Source of the DNA: an uncultured Bacteroidota bacterium
Lineage (GTDB): Bacteria > Bacteroidota > Bacteroidia > Flavobacteriales > Flavobacteriaceae
DNA: 64,000 nt
Direction of reading: 5' to 3'
NCBI GenBank assembly: GCA_902595555.1
Contig: CACJQM010000003.1
Span: 186,001 to 250,000 of the forward strand
The notes beneath the pieces were generated by a model. The model was not told the origin of the DNA. It saw only the letters and a program-made list of their open reading frames with translations, and searched no databases. Below, piece by piece: positions 28,361 through 36,777 of the stretch (positions are counted from its first letter, which is position 1; each line of letters starts with the position of its first letter). Made by a program: the position numbers and the translations under genes.

Positions 28361-29701
28361 ATGTTAGAAACAATCATTATAATAGTATTTGTTCTAGGTT
28401 ACTTAGGAATCGCATTTGAACATTCACTAAAAATTGACAAACTTATTCCAGCTCTAATAATGATGGCTGTGATGTGGGGAATTATCTCATATTTCGATAT
28501 GACCGTATTTGAAATTGATACTAAAAATAAAGAGCTAATTCCGTACAAATTAAAATCAGTTATGAACTACTTTTTAGGACATACAGCTGAGATTTTAATT
28601 TTTTTAATTGGAGCTATGACGATAGTTGAGACCATAGACTTCTTCAATGGTTTTTCTACAATTAAAAAACTAATCAAAACAAAAAGTAAGGTTAGAATTC
28701 TTTGGATCATATGTTTTTTAGCATTTATTCTTTCAGCAATTATTGATAATCTAACCGCAACAATAGTCTTAATTACCATACTACAAAAACTTGTTCAAGA
28801 TAGAACACTTAAGCTGTGGTATGCAGGTATGATCATTGTAGCAGCCAATGCTGGTGGTGCTTGGTCACCTATTGGAGATATAACCACAACCATGCTATGG
28901 ATTGGAGAAAAGGTTTCTATTGTGGCTTTAATAAAATATTTAATAATTCCTTCATTAGTTTGTATGATTATCCCCACATATGTTGCTTCAAAGTATAAAA
29001 TTTTTCAAGGTGAGATAGTCCCACCAAAGAGCTCAGAAAAAGAAAATCCTTATGGTTCATTAATTTTAAAAATTGGACTTATTTCAATAGTATTTGTCCC
29101 TGCATTTAAAATATTTACTGGTTTACCACCCTATGTGGGCATGATGTTATCTTTAGCTGTTGTTGCTACTATTGCAGAATTTTTCAATTATAAATTAATA
29201 TCTGCAGAATCCAATTCCAATATTGTTCATCATAGTCCTGTTCATCATGCACTAACAAAAATTGAAATGCCAAGTATTTTATTTTTCTTAGGAATCTTGA
29301 TGGCTGTAGGTGCACTTGAAGCTTTAGGAATTGTTTTTGGTGTTGGCCAGTGGATGGTTTCAACTTTTGAAAATGTTGATTGGGTAATTTTTGGGGGATT
29401 AGATATTGTAGTTTTTGTTCTCGGTTTTTTATCTGCTGCTATTGATAATGTTCCATTAGTTGCTGCATCCATGGGAATGTTTGGTGAAGCTATTGATGAT
29501 CCATTGTGGCATGGTATTGCTTATGCTGCAGGAACGGGAGGAAGTATGATTATTATTGGTTCAGCTGCTGGAGTTGTTGCAATGGGTATGGAAAAGATTG
29601 ATTTCTTGTGGTACCTTAAGAAAATCGCTTTCCTAGCTTTTATCGGTTACATAGCAGGTTTTTTAACCTTCATTTTACTTCGTGATTTTGTTCTTGTTTA
29701 A
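28361..29701 (+). CDS. nhaD: NhaD-type sodium/proton antiporter
   Basis: A 446-residue polytopic inner-membrane protein of the ion transporter superfamily. Two pseudo-symmetric halves each carry an IDN element: AIIDNLTATIVL in the first and AAIDNVPLVAAS in the second, characteristic of NhaD. Many hydrophobic helices surround them. It should extrude Na+ in exchange for H+, which suits a marine cell. A 174-base region separates it from the divergent gltB. Its stop shares one base with the folC start (TAATG), implying translational coupling to an unrelated gene. Confidence 0.93.
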   Translation: MLETIIIIVFVLGYLGIAFEHSLKIDKLIPALIMMAVMWGIISYFDMTVFEIDTKNKELIPYKLKSVMNYFLGHTAEILIFLIGAMTIVETIDFFNGFSTIKKLIKTKSKVRILWIICFLAFILSAIIDNLTATIVLITILQKLVQDRTLKLWYAGMIIVAANAGGAWSPIGDITTTMLWIGEKVSIVALIKYLIIPSLVCMIIPTYVASKYKIFQGEIVPPKSSEKENPYGSLILKIGLISIVFVPAFKIFTGLPPYVGMMLSLAVVATIAEFFNYKLISAESNSNIVHHSPVHHALTKIEMPSILFFLGILMAVGALEALGIVFGVGQWMVSTFENVDWVIFGGLDIVVFVLGFLSAAIDNVPLVAASMGMFGEAIDDPLWHGIAYAAGTGGSMIIIGSAAGVVAMGMEKIDFLWYLKKIAFLAFIGYIAGFLTFILLRDFVLV

Positions 29702-30915
29702 TGAATTATAGAGAAACGATTGATTGGCTAGAAAATATACCAACTTCGTTTGATTCAAATTATAATAACTACGAATTAAAATTAAACTCGATTAAATCTT
29801 TTCTGGATTTTTTAGGAAATCCCCAAGATAATTTAGAGATTATTCATGTTGGAGGCACAAATGGTAAAGGTTCCACATGTCATATAATTTCTTCAATTTT
29901 ACAAGAACATAATTATACTGTTGGATTATTTTCCTCACCACACATTTATGATTTCAAGGAAAGGATTAAAATAAATTCAAATTTAATTGATGAGAGCTAT
30001 ATTATACAGTTTGTCAAACTCAATAAGAAATATATTTTAGAAAACAATCTTTCATTCTTTGAAATAAGTTTTGCACTATCATTAGAATTTTTCAACTTCA
30101 AAAAAGTCGAATATGCAGTAATTGAAGTGGGTCTTGGTGGAAGACTTGATTCGACTAATGTAATAAATCCACTAGTTTCTGTCATAACAAATATTGGATA
30201 TGATCATAAAAAGTTTCTTGGAAATAGTTTAGAAGAAATTGCCAAGGAAAAAGCAGGTATAATCAAAACCTCTATTCCAGTTGTAATCGGCGAATCTTGT
30301 AATATAACTAGTAAAGTTTTTAATAATTATTGTAAAAAAATTAAAACGAGTATTTTTTATGTCAATCAAGATGGTTATCAACACGATACTGATTTGAAAG
30401 GGTCATATCAAAATAAAAATATAAATACAGCGATTTTGGCTCTAAAAAAAATAAAATCAATCGATTTAGATGAAAATAAAACCCAAAGAGGAATTAAAAA
30501 TATTAATCGAAATACTAAATTGATTGGCAGATGGGAAATAGTAAAAGAATATCCAACAATTATTTTTGATGTTGCACATAATATAAATTCTCTTGAGATA
30601 ATTTTTGGTGAGTTAAAAAAAATTAAGGGATTAATTAGAGTTGTTTTTGGGACACTAGATAAAATTGATCAGCTAGAATGTTTAAAAGTCTTCCCCAAAA
30701 ATTATAAATATTATTTATGCTCACCAAAGTCAAAAAGAGCAATGCAGCTGTATAAATTAGAAAAATATGCCAATCAACTTAAAATGGATTATCAATCTTT
30801 TGACTCTACTAACTCTGCCTTTCAAAAAGCTTCCAAAGACTCTTCTAAAGATGATACTATTATAGTTACTGGATCAAATTACCTTTTTTCTGAAATTAAT
30901 CTAGAAAATAATTAA
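29701..30915 (+). CDS. folC: Folylpolyglutamate / dihydrofolate synthase
   Basis: A 404-residue Mur-ligase family enzyme that adds glutamate to folates and, in most bacteria, also makes dihydrofolate from dihydropteroate. The ATP loop GGTNGKGST is at 51-59. LFSSPHIYDFKERIKIN, EVGLGGRLDSTNVI and IGYDHKKFLGNSLEEIA follow in the family order, with FDVAHN in the C-terminal domain. Length is slightly short but complete. It is coupled to nhaD by a TAATG overlap and shares a TTAA stop tetranucleotide with the convergent unknown gene. Confidence 0.95.
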   Translation: MNYRETIDWLENIPTSFDSNYNNYELKLNSIKSFLDFLGNPQDNLEIIHVGGTNGKGSTCHIISSILQEHNYTVGLFSSPHIYDFKERIKINSNLIDESYIIQFVKLNKKYILENNLSFFEISFALSLEFFNFKKVEYAVIEVGLGGRLDSTNVINPLVSVITNIGYDHKKFLGNSLEEIAKEKAGIIKTSIPVVIGESCNITSKVFNNYCKKIKTSIFYVNQDGYQHDTDLKGSYQNKNINTAILALKKIKSIDLDENKTQRGIKNINRNTKLIGRWEIVKEYPTIIFDVAHNINSLEIIFGELKKIKGLIRVVFGTLDKIDQLECLKVFPKNYKYYLCSPKSKRAMQLYKLEKYANQLKMDYQSFDSTNSAFQKASKDSSKDDTIIVTGSNYLFSEINLENN

Positions 30916-32156
30916 AGTTGTTTTTTACCATTTTTAATAATGTACTTTACGAGACTTTTATCATTTTTTAATTGCCAGGTGGGATATTTATAAAACTGAC
31001 TTTTTTCTTTAAAGGAATTTAAATCATCAATAATAAAGTGCTGATATATTTCATCTCTAAGATTATAACTTTTAACCCAAAAGGTGTTTGGTGGATCAAT
31101 ATTAAAATGAATTTCTTCTTTTAATTTTTCTCTATTTTTATCCCTCCATAATTTTTCTTCGGATTGGAAAACTTTATTGTTATCCCAAGAGCCAAAATCA
31201 TTAATTTCACTGGTTTTAAAATTCCTTTCGTAAAAATATTTATTTAATAAACCACCACTAAAATTAATTTTAGTTTCACTCATTCTATAATCCAAAAGAA
31301 ATCCAAAAAAGTTATTACTATTCAATTCTTCATATTGAAAATAATTGTTTTGAAAAAAAACCCCTTTACCTTTAAAATCATATTGCCTGTAAGATATATC
31401 ATAATACTTTTCATCATTTTCATAATTTGAGTTACAATTAATTACAAAATATGGATCATCGTTATTATTATTTCCCCACATTGTTAAATCATAGCCATCG
31501 AATTCATATTCTTGATATCTTGCTAAAAATTCAAATATTTTTTTTGAATTGGGTGTCCATATACTCACAGATTCAAGTGATCCATTACCAAGAAAATAAG
31601 CATCTACCTTTAATTTTTTATTCTCCAAACTGTCAACATACCATCCTTTATGTAATCCAATTCTTTTACCCATACTATACTCCCCAGAATAAAGTACTTG
31701 TTTATAATTTTCATTTGTTTTATAAATAAACTCACCATTTTTTAAGCCATTAATTACGACACCTTGAACTCTTTTGTCATTGTAAATTATGCCTGTTACA
31801 AGTTCTCTATTGTCATTTAGAGTATATATATCTGTTTTTAGGTCTTGTGAAATGGAATCAATAATTTTTGCAATATGTGATATCTCATCTGAGTGATACA
31901 TCTTATAATTTAAGAAATCACTTTTGGAAATATTACTGTTAAAAAAAAAGCCATTAAATAAAATTTGATTAAGAATTATGGTTATAATAAACAAAAAGAA
32001 AGATGAAAAAATAACTGGCTTTAAATCTTCAATCTTGAATCTTTTATTGTTAAATTTTTCAATTTCTTTAGTTGAAGCTTTTCTTTTTTTTCTTACAACA
32101 TAGTCTATAAGAAAAACTGAGATTAAAGCGATAATTAAAATAATCTCGATCATCAT
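30912..32156 (-). CDS. Unknown membrane protein with anchor module (operon gene 5)
   Basis: A 414-residue protein I do not recognise. It begins with a hydrophobic segment (about 3-21), then the basic motif DYVVRKKRKASTKEI, then a second membrane helix (about 47-67), and a long polar domain, probably periplasmic. That domain has a weak MORN-like patch (YSGEYSMGKRIGLHKGWY) and is rich in aromatic and Asn residues. The N-terminal module closely matches that of the 562-residue protein two genes upstream. The start overlaps the stop of the preceding gene (ATGATGA context; either of two adjacent ATGs could be used). Last gene of a five-gene operon. Confidence 0.75.
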   Translation of the reverse strand: MMIEIILIIALISVFLIDYVVRKKRKASTKEIEKFNNKRFKIEDLKPVIFSSFFLFIITIILNQILFNGFFFNSNISKSDFLNYKMYHSDEISHIAKIIDSISQDLKTDIYTLNDNRELVTGIIYNDKRVQGVVINGLKNGEFIYKTNENYKQVLYSGEYSMGKRIGLHKGWYVDSLENKKLKVDAYFLGNGSLESVSIWTPNSKKIFEFLARYQEYEFDGYDLTMWGNNNNDDPYFVINCNSNYENDEKYYDISYRQYDFKGKGVFFQNNYFQYEELNSNNFFGFLLDYRMSETKINFSGGLLNKYFYERNFKTSEINDFGSWDNNKVFQSEEKLWRDKNREKLKEEIHFNIDPPNTFWVKSYNLRDEIYQHFIIDDLNSFKEKSQFYKYPTWQLKNDKSLVKYIIKNGKKQL

Positions 32157-32764
32157 CTAGCCTTAATTTTATCATTAAACAGAAATATTATGATAGCCAT
32201 AGTTCCTAATGAAACTAAAAAAATCCATAGCTTAGATTTAAACATTAATTCTAAATGCTCATTAAAGCTTAAAGGCATAGTTTCTAAAGGGTAATAATAA
32301 ACTATCGCATTATTGTTACTTCCTTCTAGAATATATTTTTCTCCTTTTTTTGTAAAAGCTTCATACTCAGAATTAAATTTAAGATGATAAAGTAAATTAT
32401 AAAGTGGTGTCCATAACCCATCGTAGAAATCGCGCGCAAGAACCAATTTTTTATTGGAATTCATTATATAATAGTTTTCTGAACGAATATTTTCATTCAC
32501 CTTTTTATCATAATTCACAGCTTCTTTAGTATCTGGGAAGAATGAAGTATGTAATATGGGCTTTGAAAGGAAAACAAATAAAATAAATATGACTACATTT
32601 TTCTTTCTTAAAAGAAGATATTCAGTAAAATTAAATTTCTTTAGGCCTTCATTCCCCTCAATTCTTTTTTGAGTTTCATCTACAGTTTTTTTTCTGCCAT
32701 TGACTACAAAGTCAATTACAAGAACTGCTATTATTACAAGTAATGATATGAATTGTGGTGTCAT
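32153..32764 (-). CDS. Unknown small membrane protein with anchor module (operon gene 4)
   Basis: A 203-residue protein of unknown function. It has a hydrophobic segment at about 5-21 followed by VVNGRKKTVDET, a diverged form of the module shared by its two neighbours. A second helix follows (about 57-72), then a soluble region of about 100 residues and a C-terminal helix (about 179-195) ending in basic residues (NDKIKAR). Three membrane passes are predicted by eye. It starts 9 bases after gene 3 and its stop overlaps the start of gene 5 by 4 bases, so it is translated as part of the same operon. Confidence 0.7.
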   Translation of the reverse strand: MTPQFISLLVIIAVLVIDFVVNGRKKTVDETQKRIEGNEGLKKFNFTEYLLLRKKNVVIFILFVFLSKPILHTSFFPDTKEAVNYDKKVNENIRSENYYIMNSNKKLVLARDFYDGLWTPLYNLLYHLKFNSEYEAFTKKGEKYILEGSNNNAIVYYYPLETMPLSFNEHLELMFKSKLWIFLVSLGTMAIIIFLFNDKIKAR

Positions 32765-32773
32765 CTCTGTTTT

Positions 32774-34462
32774 TTAATTACATTCTTCAACATAATATTG
32801 ATAAAAATCTCCATTTAATTCTCCTGCTTTTTTATTATCATCACAAGCTCCAAACTTATCACCATATGGTCTCATATTCATTTTGTAAAAACCACGATCT
32901 GACAATAATATACTATAATCAATTAAGCAACTATATCTAACATATTCTTTAAGCCCATCTACTTCAAAATTAAACTCAAATTTATCTTTTCCATATTGTT
33001 CATAACCTGAATATTTAATTGCTAGGTCTAAATCTTCAATTGCACCTCGATAATCACTAAAATGATGACGCTTAAAGTCAGCTCTTTCGTAATAGGCTCT
33101 TGATAAAATTATATTTTGTAAATTTTTATACTTTTTAAAATCATAATTTATGATTTTATTTAAACATTTTAATGCAGTGTTTTTATCCTTGGCTCCACCA
33201 AAAACTCCATTTCTAGCATTATTGACGTATTTTCCATTTTTATATGAAAAGGTGTCACTATATATCAAATACTTTATCCAATAATAGTTTACATATAACA
33301 AGCCATTTATATTTTCATCAATATCATTCCATTTATAAAATAATTTTTGGATTGGATGTTCTTGACTTAAACCAACAGGAAGATTGTTGGTAGTATTCTG
33401 ATTCCTATTTGAACCTGATTTTAAAAAATCAAACGAAAAATAACTTTCAGGGTAAAAACCTTCTCCGTGTTTATAATTAGCTGTCACAAGATTAATTGCT
33501 AAATCATAATTAATTTCATCTTTAATTCTATTTGCAAAATTCAAATATTTAGAATTATCTCTTTCTGATTTGATATTGGTTAACACGTTTGACCGAGTGT
33601 AAAAATTTCTTGAATTAAGCAAATTAGTAACCATACTTTCATATATAGACTCACTTTTTTCATATAAGTATGCATTTACAATTAATATTCCTGTATCATG
33701 TTTAATAAAAGGATCTAAAATATCTTTATTTTCTCTTCCAATAATTCTATCATATTTTTCTGATAAAGATGGTTTTGTGTCTAAAATCTTATTCCAATAG
33801 TCTAAATTACCTAGGGCATATCCAGCCAAATAATTTGTATATATGTGATCATCATCAATACTAAGAATTTTATCAATTTGTTTTTGAAATATTTTCTGTA
33901 ATGAATCGTTTGCAAAGGTACCCCATCCGTCAACACTCAAATTTTGGTATTTCTGAAAATTAAGAATAAAGGTATTGTAGGCTAAAGACAATCTTAATTT
34001 TATCTCTTCGCTTGAGTTTATGAACAAGTTTTCATCTATAATCTTCTGATTTAATTCTAAGGCTAATAAAGTTTGAGTTGATGATTTTTTGGTTGCTTGA
34101 GTTTCTCTGCTATTTAAATACTTTAAGTAATTCCAATATAAATTTTTTCTTAAAATTTGTATTTTCTTAAAAGGTAGGATACTCACTTTATCAATCTGTG
34201 AAATAGCATCATCAAAGTTTTTTTCTTTGATAAACCCTTCAATTTTTTTTTCTATTTCGTCTGGTAAGATTAAAGTTGTATAGGCTGTAGCGGATATAAA
34301 AATTAAAATTAATCCAATTAATATGTATTTTTTTTTATTAAAATCTCCAATATTTTTAGATATAACTATTTCGTTTGTAGATGCTTTTTTTCTTTTTCTT
34401 ACAAAATAATCAACAAGAAAAACTGAAGCTATTGCAATAAGTAAAATAATTTCTATTTTCAT
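32774..34462 (-). CDS. Unknown membrane-anchored TPR-like protein (operon gene 3)
   Basis: A 562-residue protein. The N-terminus has two hydrophobic segments (about 3-20 and 45-66) flanking the basic motif DYFVRKRKKASTNEI. The long remainder is mostly helical. Near the C-terminus, AYYERADFKRHHFSDYRGAI and DLDLAIKYSG look like a TPR unit, and the tail (CDDNKKAGELNGDFYQYY) resembles the last helix pair of TPR/SEL1 arrays. It is likely a scaffold held in the inner membrane. No enzyme motif was seen. It starts 22 bases after gene 2 of the operon. Confidence 0.75.
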   Translation of the reverse strand: MKIEIILLIAIASVFLVDYFVRKRKKASTNEIVISKNIGDFNKKKYILIGLILIFISATAYTTLILPDEIEKKIEGFIKEKNFDDAISQIDKVSILPFKKIQILRKNLYWNYLKYLNSRETQATKKSSTQTLLALELNQKIIDENLFINSSEEIKLRLSLAYNTFILNFQKYQNLSVDGWGTFANDSLQKIFQKQIDKILSIDDDHIYTNYLAGYALGNLDYWNKILDTKPSLSEKYDRIIGRENKDILDPFIKHDTGILIVNAYLYEKSESIYESMVTNLLNSRNFYTRSNVLTNIKSERDNSKYLNFANRIKDEINYDLAINLVTANYKHGEGFYPESYFSFDFLKSGSNRNQNTTNNLPVGLSQEHPIQKLFYKWNDIDENINGLLYVNYYWIKYLIYSDTFSYKNGKYVNNARNGVFGGAKDKNTALKCLNKIINYDFKKYKNLQNIILSRAYYERADFKRHHFSDYRGAIEDLDLAIKYSGYEQYGKDKFEFNFEVDGLKEYVRYSCLIDYSILLSDRGFYKMNMRPYGDKFGACDDNKKAGELNGDFYQYYVEECN

Positions 34463-34484
34463 CTCGTTTTATTTAAGCATTATT

Positions 34485-35192
34485 TTAATTAAAGAATTCA
34501 TCAGCATTAATTGATTCAGACTCAACATCTCCGCCAACTACGCTATATAGGGTAACTTCCCAACCTCCACCTCCATTTACTTTCATCCAGTCACTTGAGT
34601 CTCGAGTTTTAGTAAAGCTAGCATCCGTTTGAAAACCTCCTATGTAATTACCAATTCGATGATTTGGCGACCAATCATTTCCAGAAAACCATTCAAGATA
34701 ATAAGTACCATTGGGCACACCTGTCATTTCAAAGTTTGATCCTTTTCTTATAAATTCGTTTCTAATTTTTTTACCAGAGGATGCATTCACTAGTAAAACT
34801 ACGGCGTGTGTATTATTTGAGTTTTTAATAACAAATCTATTCCCGGATGAATTGTTGTAAATACCATTGCCAAAATATTTATCATAAGGTGAAAAACCGT
34901 TACTAGGAGTAGGGTGATAAGTCTTGATCTCTAAATTAGGATCTAATAATTCAGATGGTATCTCAATAGGTTCCATATTTTCAATCTCATCAATGATTTT
35001 TTGATTTCTGCGTATAATATCTTGTAACTCATCGCTAGATGATAAACTATTATTAGAATCACTTTCAGGATCTTTTTTTTCTACAATTGAGTTATTTTCT
35101 TTCAAAAAATTAAAAGGCTTCGATGTTTGCTTTTGATAAATAGAAAAAATCAAAACCAGTCCAAATATTAATATTTTAGCTTCTCTAGACAT
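34485..35192 (-). CDS. Unknown exported or membrane-anchored protein (operon gene 2)
   Basis: A 235-residue protein. A short hydrophobic segment (about 6-20) may be a signal anchor. A polar, Ser/Asp/Glu-rich linker and a short helical stretch (ELQDIIRRNQKIIDEIENM) follow. The C-terminal domain of about 120 residues is beta-rich (FVIKNSNNTHAVVLLVN, FEMTGVPNGTYYLEWFSG, GGFQTDASFTKT), ending WEVTLYSVVGGDVESE. I believe related domains occur next to DnaJ genes in other Bacteroidota, but no function is known to me. Its ATG overlaps the stop of the J-domain gene by 8 bases, indicating tight coupling. Confidence 0.75.
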   Translation of the reverse strand: MSREAKILIFGLVLIFSIYQKQTSKPFNFLKENNSIVEKKDPESDSNNSLSSSDELQDIIRRNQKIIDEIENMEPIEIPSELLDPNLEIKTYHPTPSNGFSPYDKYFGNGIYNNSSGNRFVIKNSNNTHAVVLLVNASSGKKIRNEFIRKGSNFEMTGVPNGTYYLEWFSGNDWSPNHRIGNYIGGFQTDASFTKTRDSSDWMKVNGGGGWEVTLYSVVGGDVESESINADEFFN

Positions 35193-35916
35193 AGTTTTTA
35201 TTTAGATATTCATAAGAATCTTGTATCATCTGAAACTTTTCTTTAGCTAGATTTTTAATTCCCTCACTCATTCCAGAAAGTTTATCTGGATGAAATTCTT
35301 TTGCCAAACTTCTGTACGCAGCTTTTACCTCCTCATCTGAAGCACCAGCTTTAAGTCCTAAGACATTTAAGCAATCTATTGTTTTTTGATCATATTTTTT
35401 AGATCTAGACTTAGTTTTTATAAATTGATTTTTTATAGCCTCTAACCTTTCTGGGCTAAAGCCTAACTGAAAACCAATATTATATATATATTCATTTTCT
35501 TGATTCGTAATTTTTCCATCAGAGGCTCCAATAGCATATAGGAACTGAATAATTGCATACAATTTTGTAGGGTTAATTTGTTCTTTTATAATCCTTAATA
35601 GTGAATTAACATCAGACGGTAGTTGAGTATTAGATTTTAGCTCCTTAAAAAGAGAATCTGCTTTTCTTGAGCCAAACGTTTCTTTAAAAAACTTTCTAAC
35701 AAATTTAATTTCATTTTCAGTGACCTGACCATCTGCCTTTATAAGCTGAGAACAAATTTTAAGTAAAGCAAGCTCATAAGTGACTTGACCCTGTTTATTC
35801 ATCATTAGTTCTCTGACTAATAAGAATGCAGAAATAGCACCAATAAAATCACCAAGAATCCATCCTGGGACTATTGCTACCCACTTATAGTATTTGTAAT
35901 CAATCAAATAACCCAA
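35185..35916 (-). CDS. DjlA-like TerB / J-domain membrane protein (operon gene 1)
   Basis: A 243-residue protein with DjlA-like order: an N-terminal hydrophobic, glycine-containing segment (about 11-36), a TerB-like helical domain (about 44-155) with two acidic loops, KADGQVTENE at 60-69 and ASDGKITNQE at 131-140, and a C-terminal J domain (about 180-243) with HPD at 209-211. The HPD should stimulate DnaK, so this is a membrane-tethered Hsp70 co-chaperone. The start is TTG at 35914-35916; no ATG fits. It heads an operon of four unknown membrane or exported proteins, which are plausible clients or partners. True DjlA orthology is not certain. Confidence 0.88.
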   Translation of the reverse strand: MGYLIDYKYYKWVAIVPGWILGDFIGAISAFLLVRELMMNKQGQVTYELALLKICSQLIKADGQVTENEIKFVRKFFKETFGSRKADSLFKELKSNTQLPSDVNSLLRIIKEQINPTKLYAIIQFLYAIGASDGKITNQENEYIYNIGFQLGFSPERLEAIKNQFIKTKSRSKKYDQKTIDCLNVLGLKAGASDEEVKAAYRSLAKEFHPDKLSGMSEGIKNLAKEKFQMIQDSYEYLNKNYV

Positions 35917-36085
35917 CTAGTTATTGTTTATTTAAATTTAAAAAAAAATAAACAAGAATATAGAAGAATGTTATATTTGCTTTTCCAAATTGTAATAATA
36001 GAGGCCAAGTAATGACCCAAACAATGACCCTCAATTATTTTTGCAGTTTACAAAGTATAGTTAAGTAATTAACTATCAGTACTTT
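35917..36085. other. Intergenic region upstream of tRNA-Val
   Basis: A 169-base non-coding stretch between the divergent J-domain operon and tRNA-Val. It holds TATATTTG at 35972-35979 (plus strand, a -7 match), a direct repeat of AATGACCC at 36011-36018 and 36023-36030, and a perfect 6-bp inverted repeat AGTTAA/TTAACT at 36059-36074. No ORF or recognisable RNA structure was seen. Confidence 0.4.
35972..35979 (+). promoter_or_regulatory. Candidate -7 element upstream of tRNA-Val
   Basis: TATATTTG matches TAnnTTTG but lies 107 bases before the mature tRNA and has no well-placed -33 TTG. It could give a precursor with a long leader, or be chance in AT-rich DNA. Confidence 0.25.
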
Positions 36086-36160
36086 GGGCGCTTAGCTCAG
36101 TTGGTTCAGAGCACTTGGTTTACACCCAAGGGGTCGGGGGTTCGAATCCCTCAGCGCCCA
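36086..36160 (+). tRNA. tRNA-Val (TAC)
   Basis: A 75-nt cloverleaf: acceptor GGGCGCT paired with AGCGCCC and discriminator A. The D arm is GCTC/GAGC, the anticodon stem is CTTGG/CCAAG with loop TTTACAC (anticodon TAC, reading GUA-type valine codons), and the T arm has TTCGAAT. CCA is not encoded. Confidence 0.96.
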
Positions 36161-36168
36161 CATTTCAT

Positions 36169-36226
36169 AATCCTCTGGTGAAGCAAAAAGCTATTTAATA
36201 GTAAACAGTAATCGGAGGATTTTTTT
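36169..36226 (+). terminator. Terminator after tRNA-Val
   Basis: The arm at 36169-36177 pairs with 36213-36221 (nine pairs including one G.U; core ATCCTC/GAGGAT) and is followed by a T-run. The 35-base loop holds a small inner hairpin (AGC at 36182-36184 with GCT at 36190-36192). The T-run overlaps the stop codon of the convergent lipoprotein gene. Confidence 0.65.
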
Positions 36227-36710
36227 ATGGTGTACTCCTTTCATATGCAAAGCCACCCTTTTGACCCTCTGACCAAGATGTGAATTTTACACTTAAGTAT
36301 ATATCATCATCAATCAAATGCATTACCAAGTTCTTACCAACAACATCTTTTGGTTTGCCAACTGCTGATCTAAAATTAGTGAATGTCAAACTATTAATAT
36401 TATTTATACTACCTATAGACCAGGCTGTTCCAGCGGGGCTTGAGCTCTTATTGGCTGCACTTTCTTTTGCTATATTAAAAATTTGACCACCATCATTTGC
36501 TCTGGTTATCCATACATTTGATGTTAGCCTATCTTGATTACTAGCTTGTGTATGATCAGCTCCATCTGCTTTAGAAAATGTTTTATTGCTACCTTTCCAA
36601 ATAGTTGATGATGTTGTGTCACCTGGAACTTCTTCTTCGCCCGTAGAACAAGAATTCAAAGTGAAAATTAGAATTAAAATATATAAAAGCTTATTATATG
36701 TTTTTTTCAT
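36225..36710 (-). CDS. Lipoprotein of a marine Bacteroidota family
   Basis: 161 residues: a lipoprotein signal with Cys21 (TLNSC), a short acidic linker (STGEEEVPGDTT), and one compact domain with IWKGSNKTFSKADGADHT, NVWITRANDGGQIFN, GTAWSIGSIN and a closing FTSWSEGQKGGFAYERS. I recall domains with this pattern in many marine Bacteroidota surface proteins, but I know no name or function for it. Here it is the whole mature protein. It is convergent with tRNA-Val, and its stop codon lies in the tRNA terminator. Confidence 0.7.
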   Translation of the reverse strand: MKKTYNKLLYILILIFTLNSCSTGEEEVPGDTTSSTIWKGSNKTFSKADGADHTQASNQDRLTSNVWITRANDGGQIFNIAKESAANKSSSPAGTAWSIGSINNINSLTFTNFRSAVGKPKDVVGKNLVMHLIDDDIYLSVKFTSWSEGQKGGFAYERSTP

Positions 36711-36777
36711 GTCTTTGTTATTAAAATTATTTAGAGTATTTAAATTGATTTCCTAGTTACACTTTGAATGTTGATTC

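Noticed and set aside
31650..31720. MORN repeat array in operon gene 5
   Set aside because: Only one weak MORN-like patch is visible, not the several consecutive units needed to call an array.
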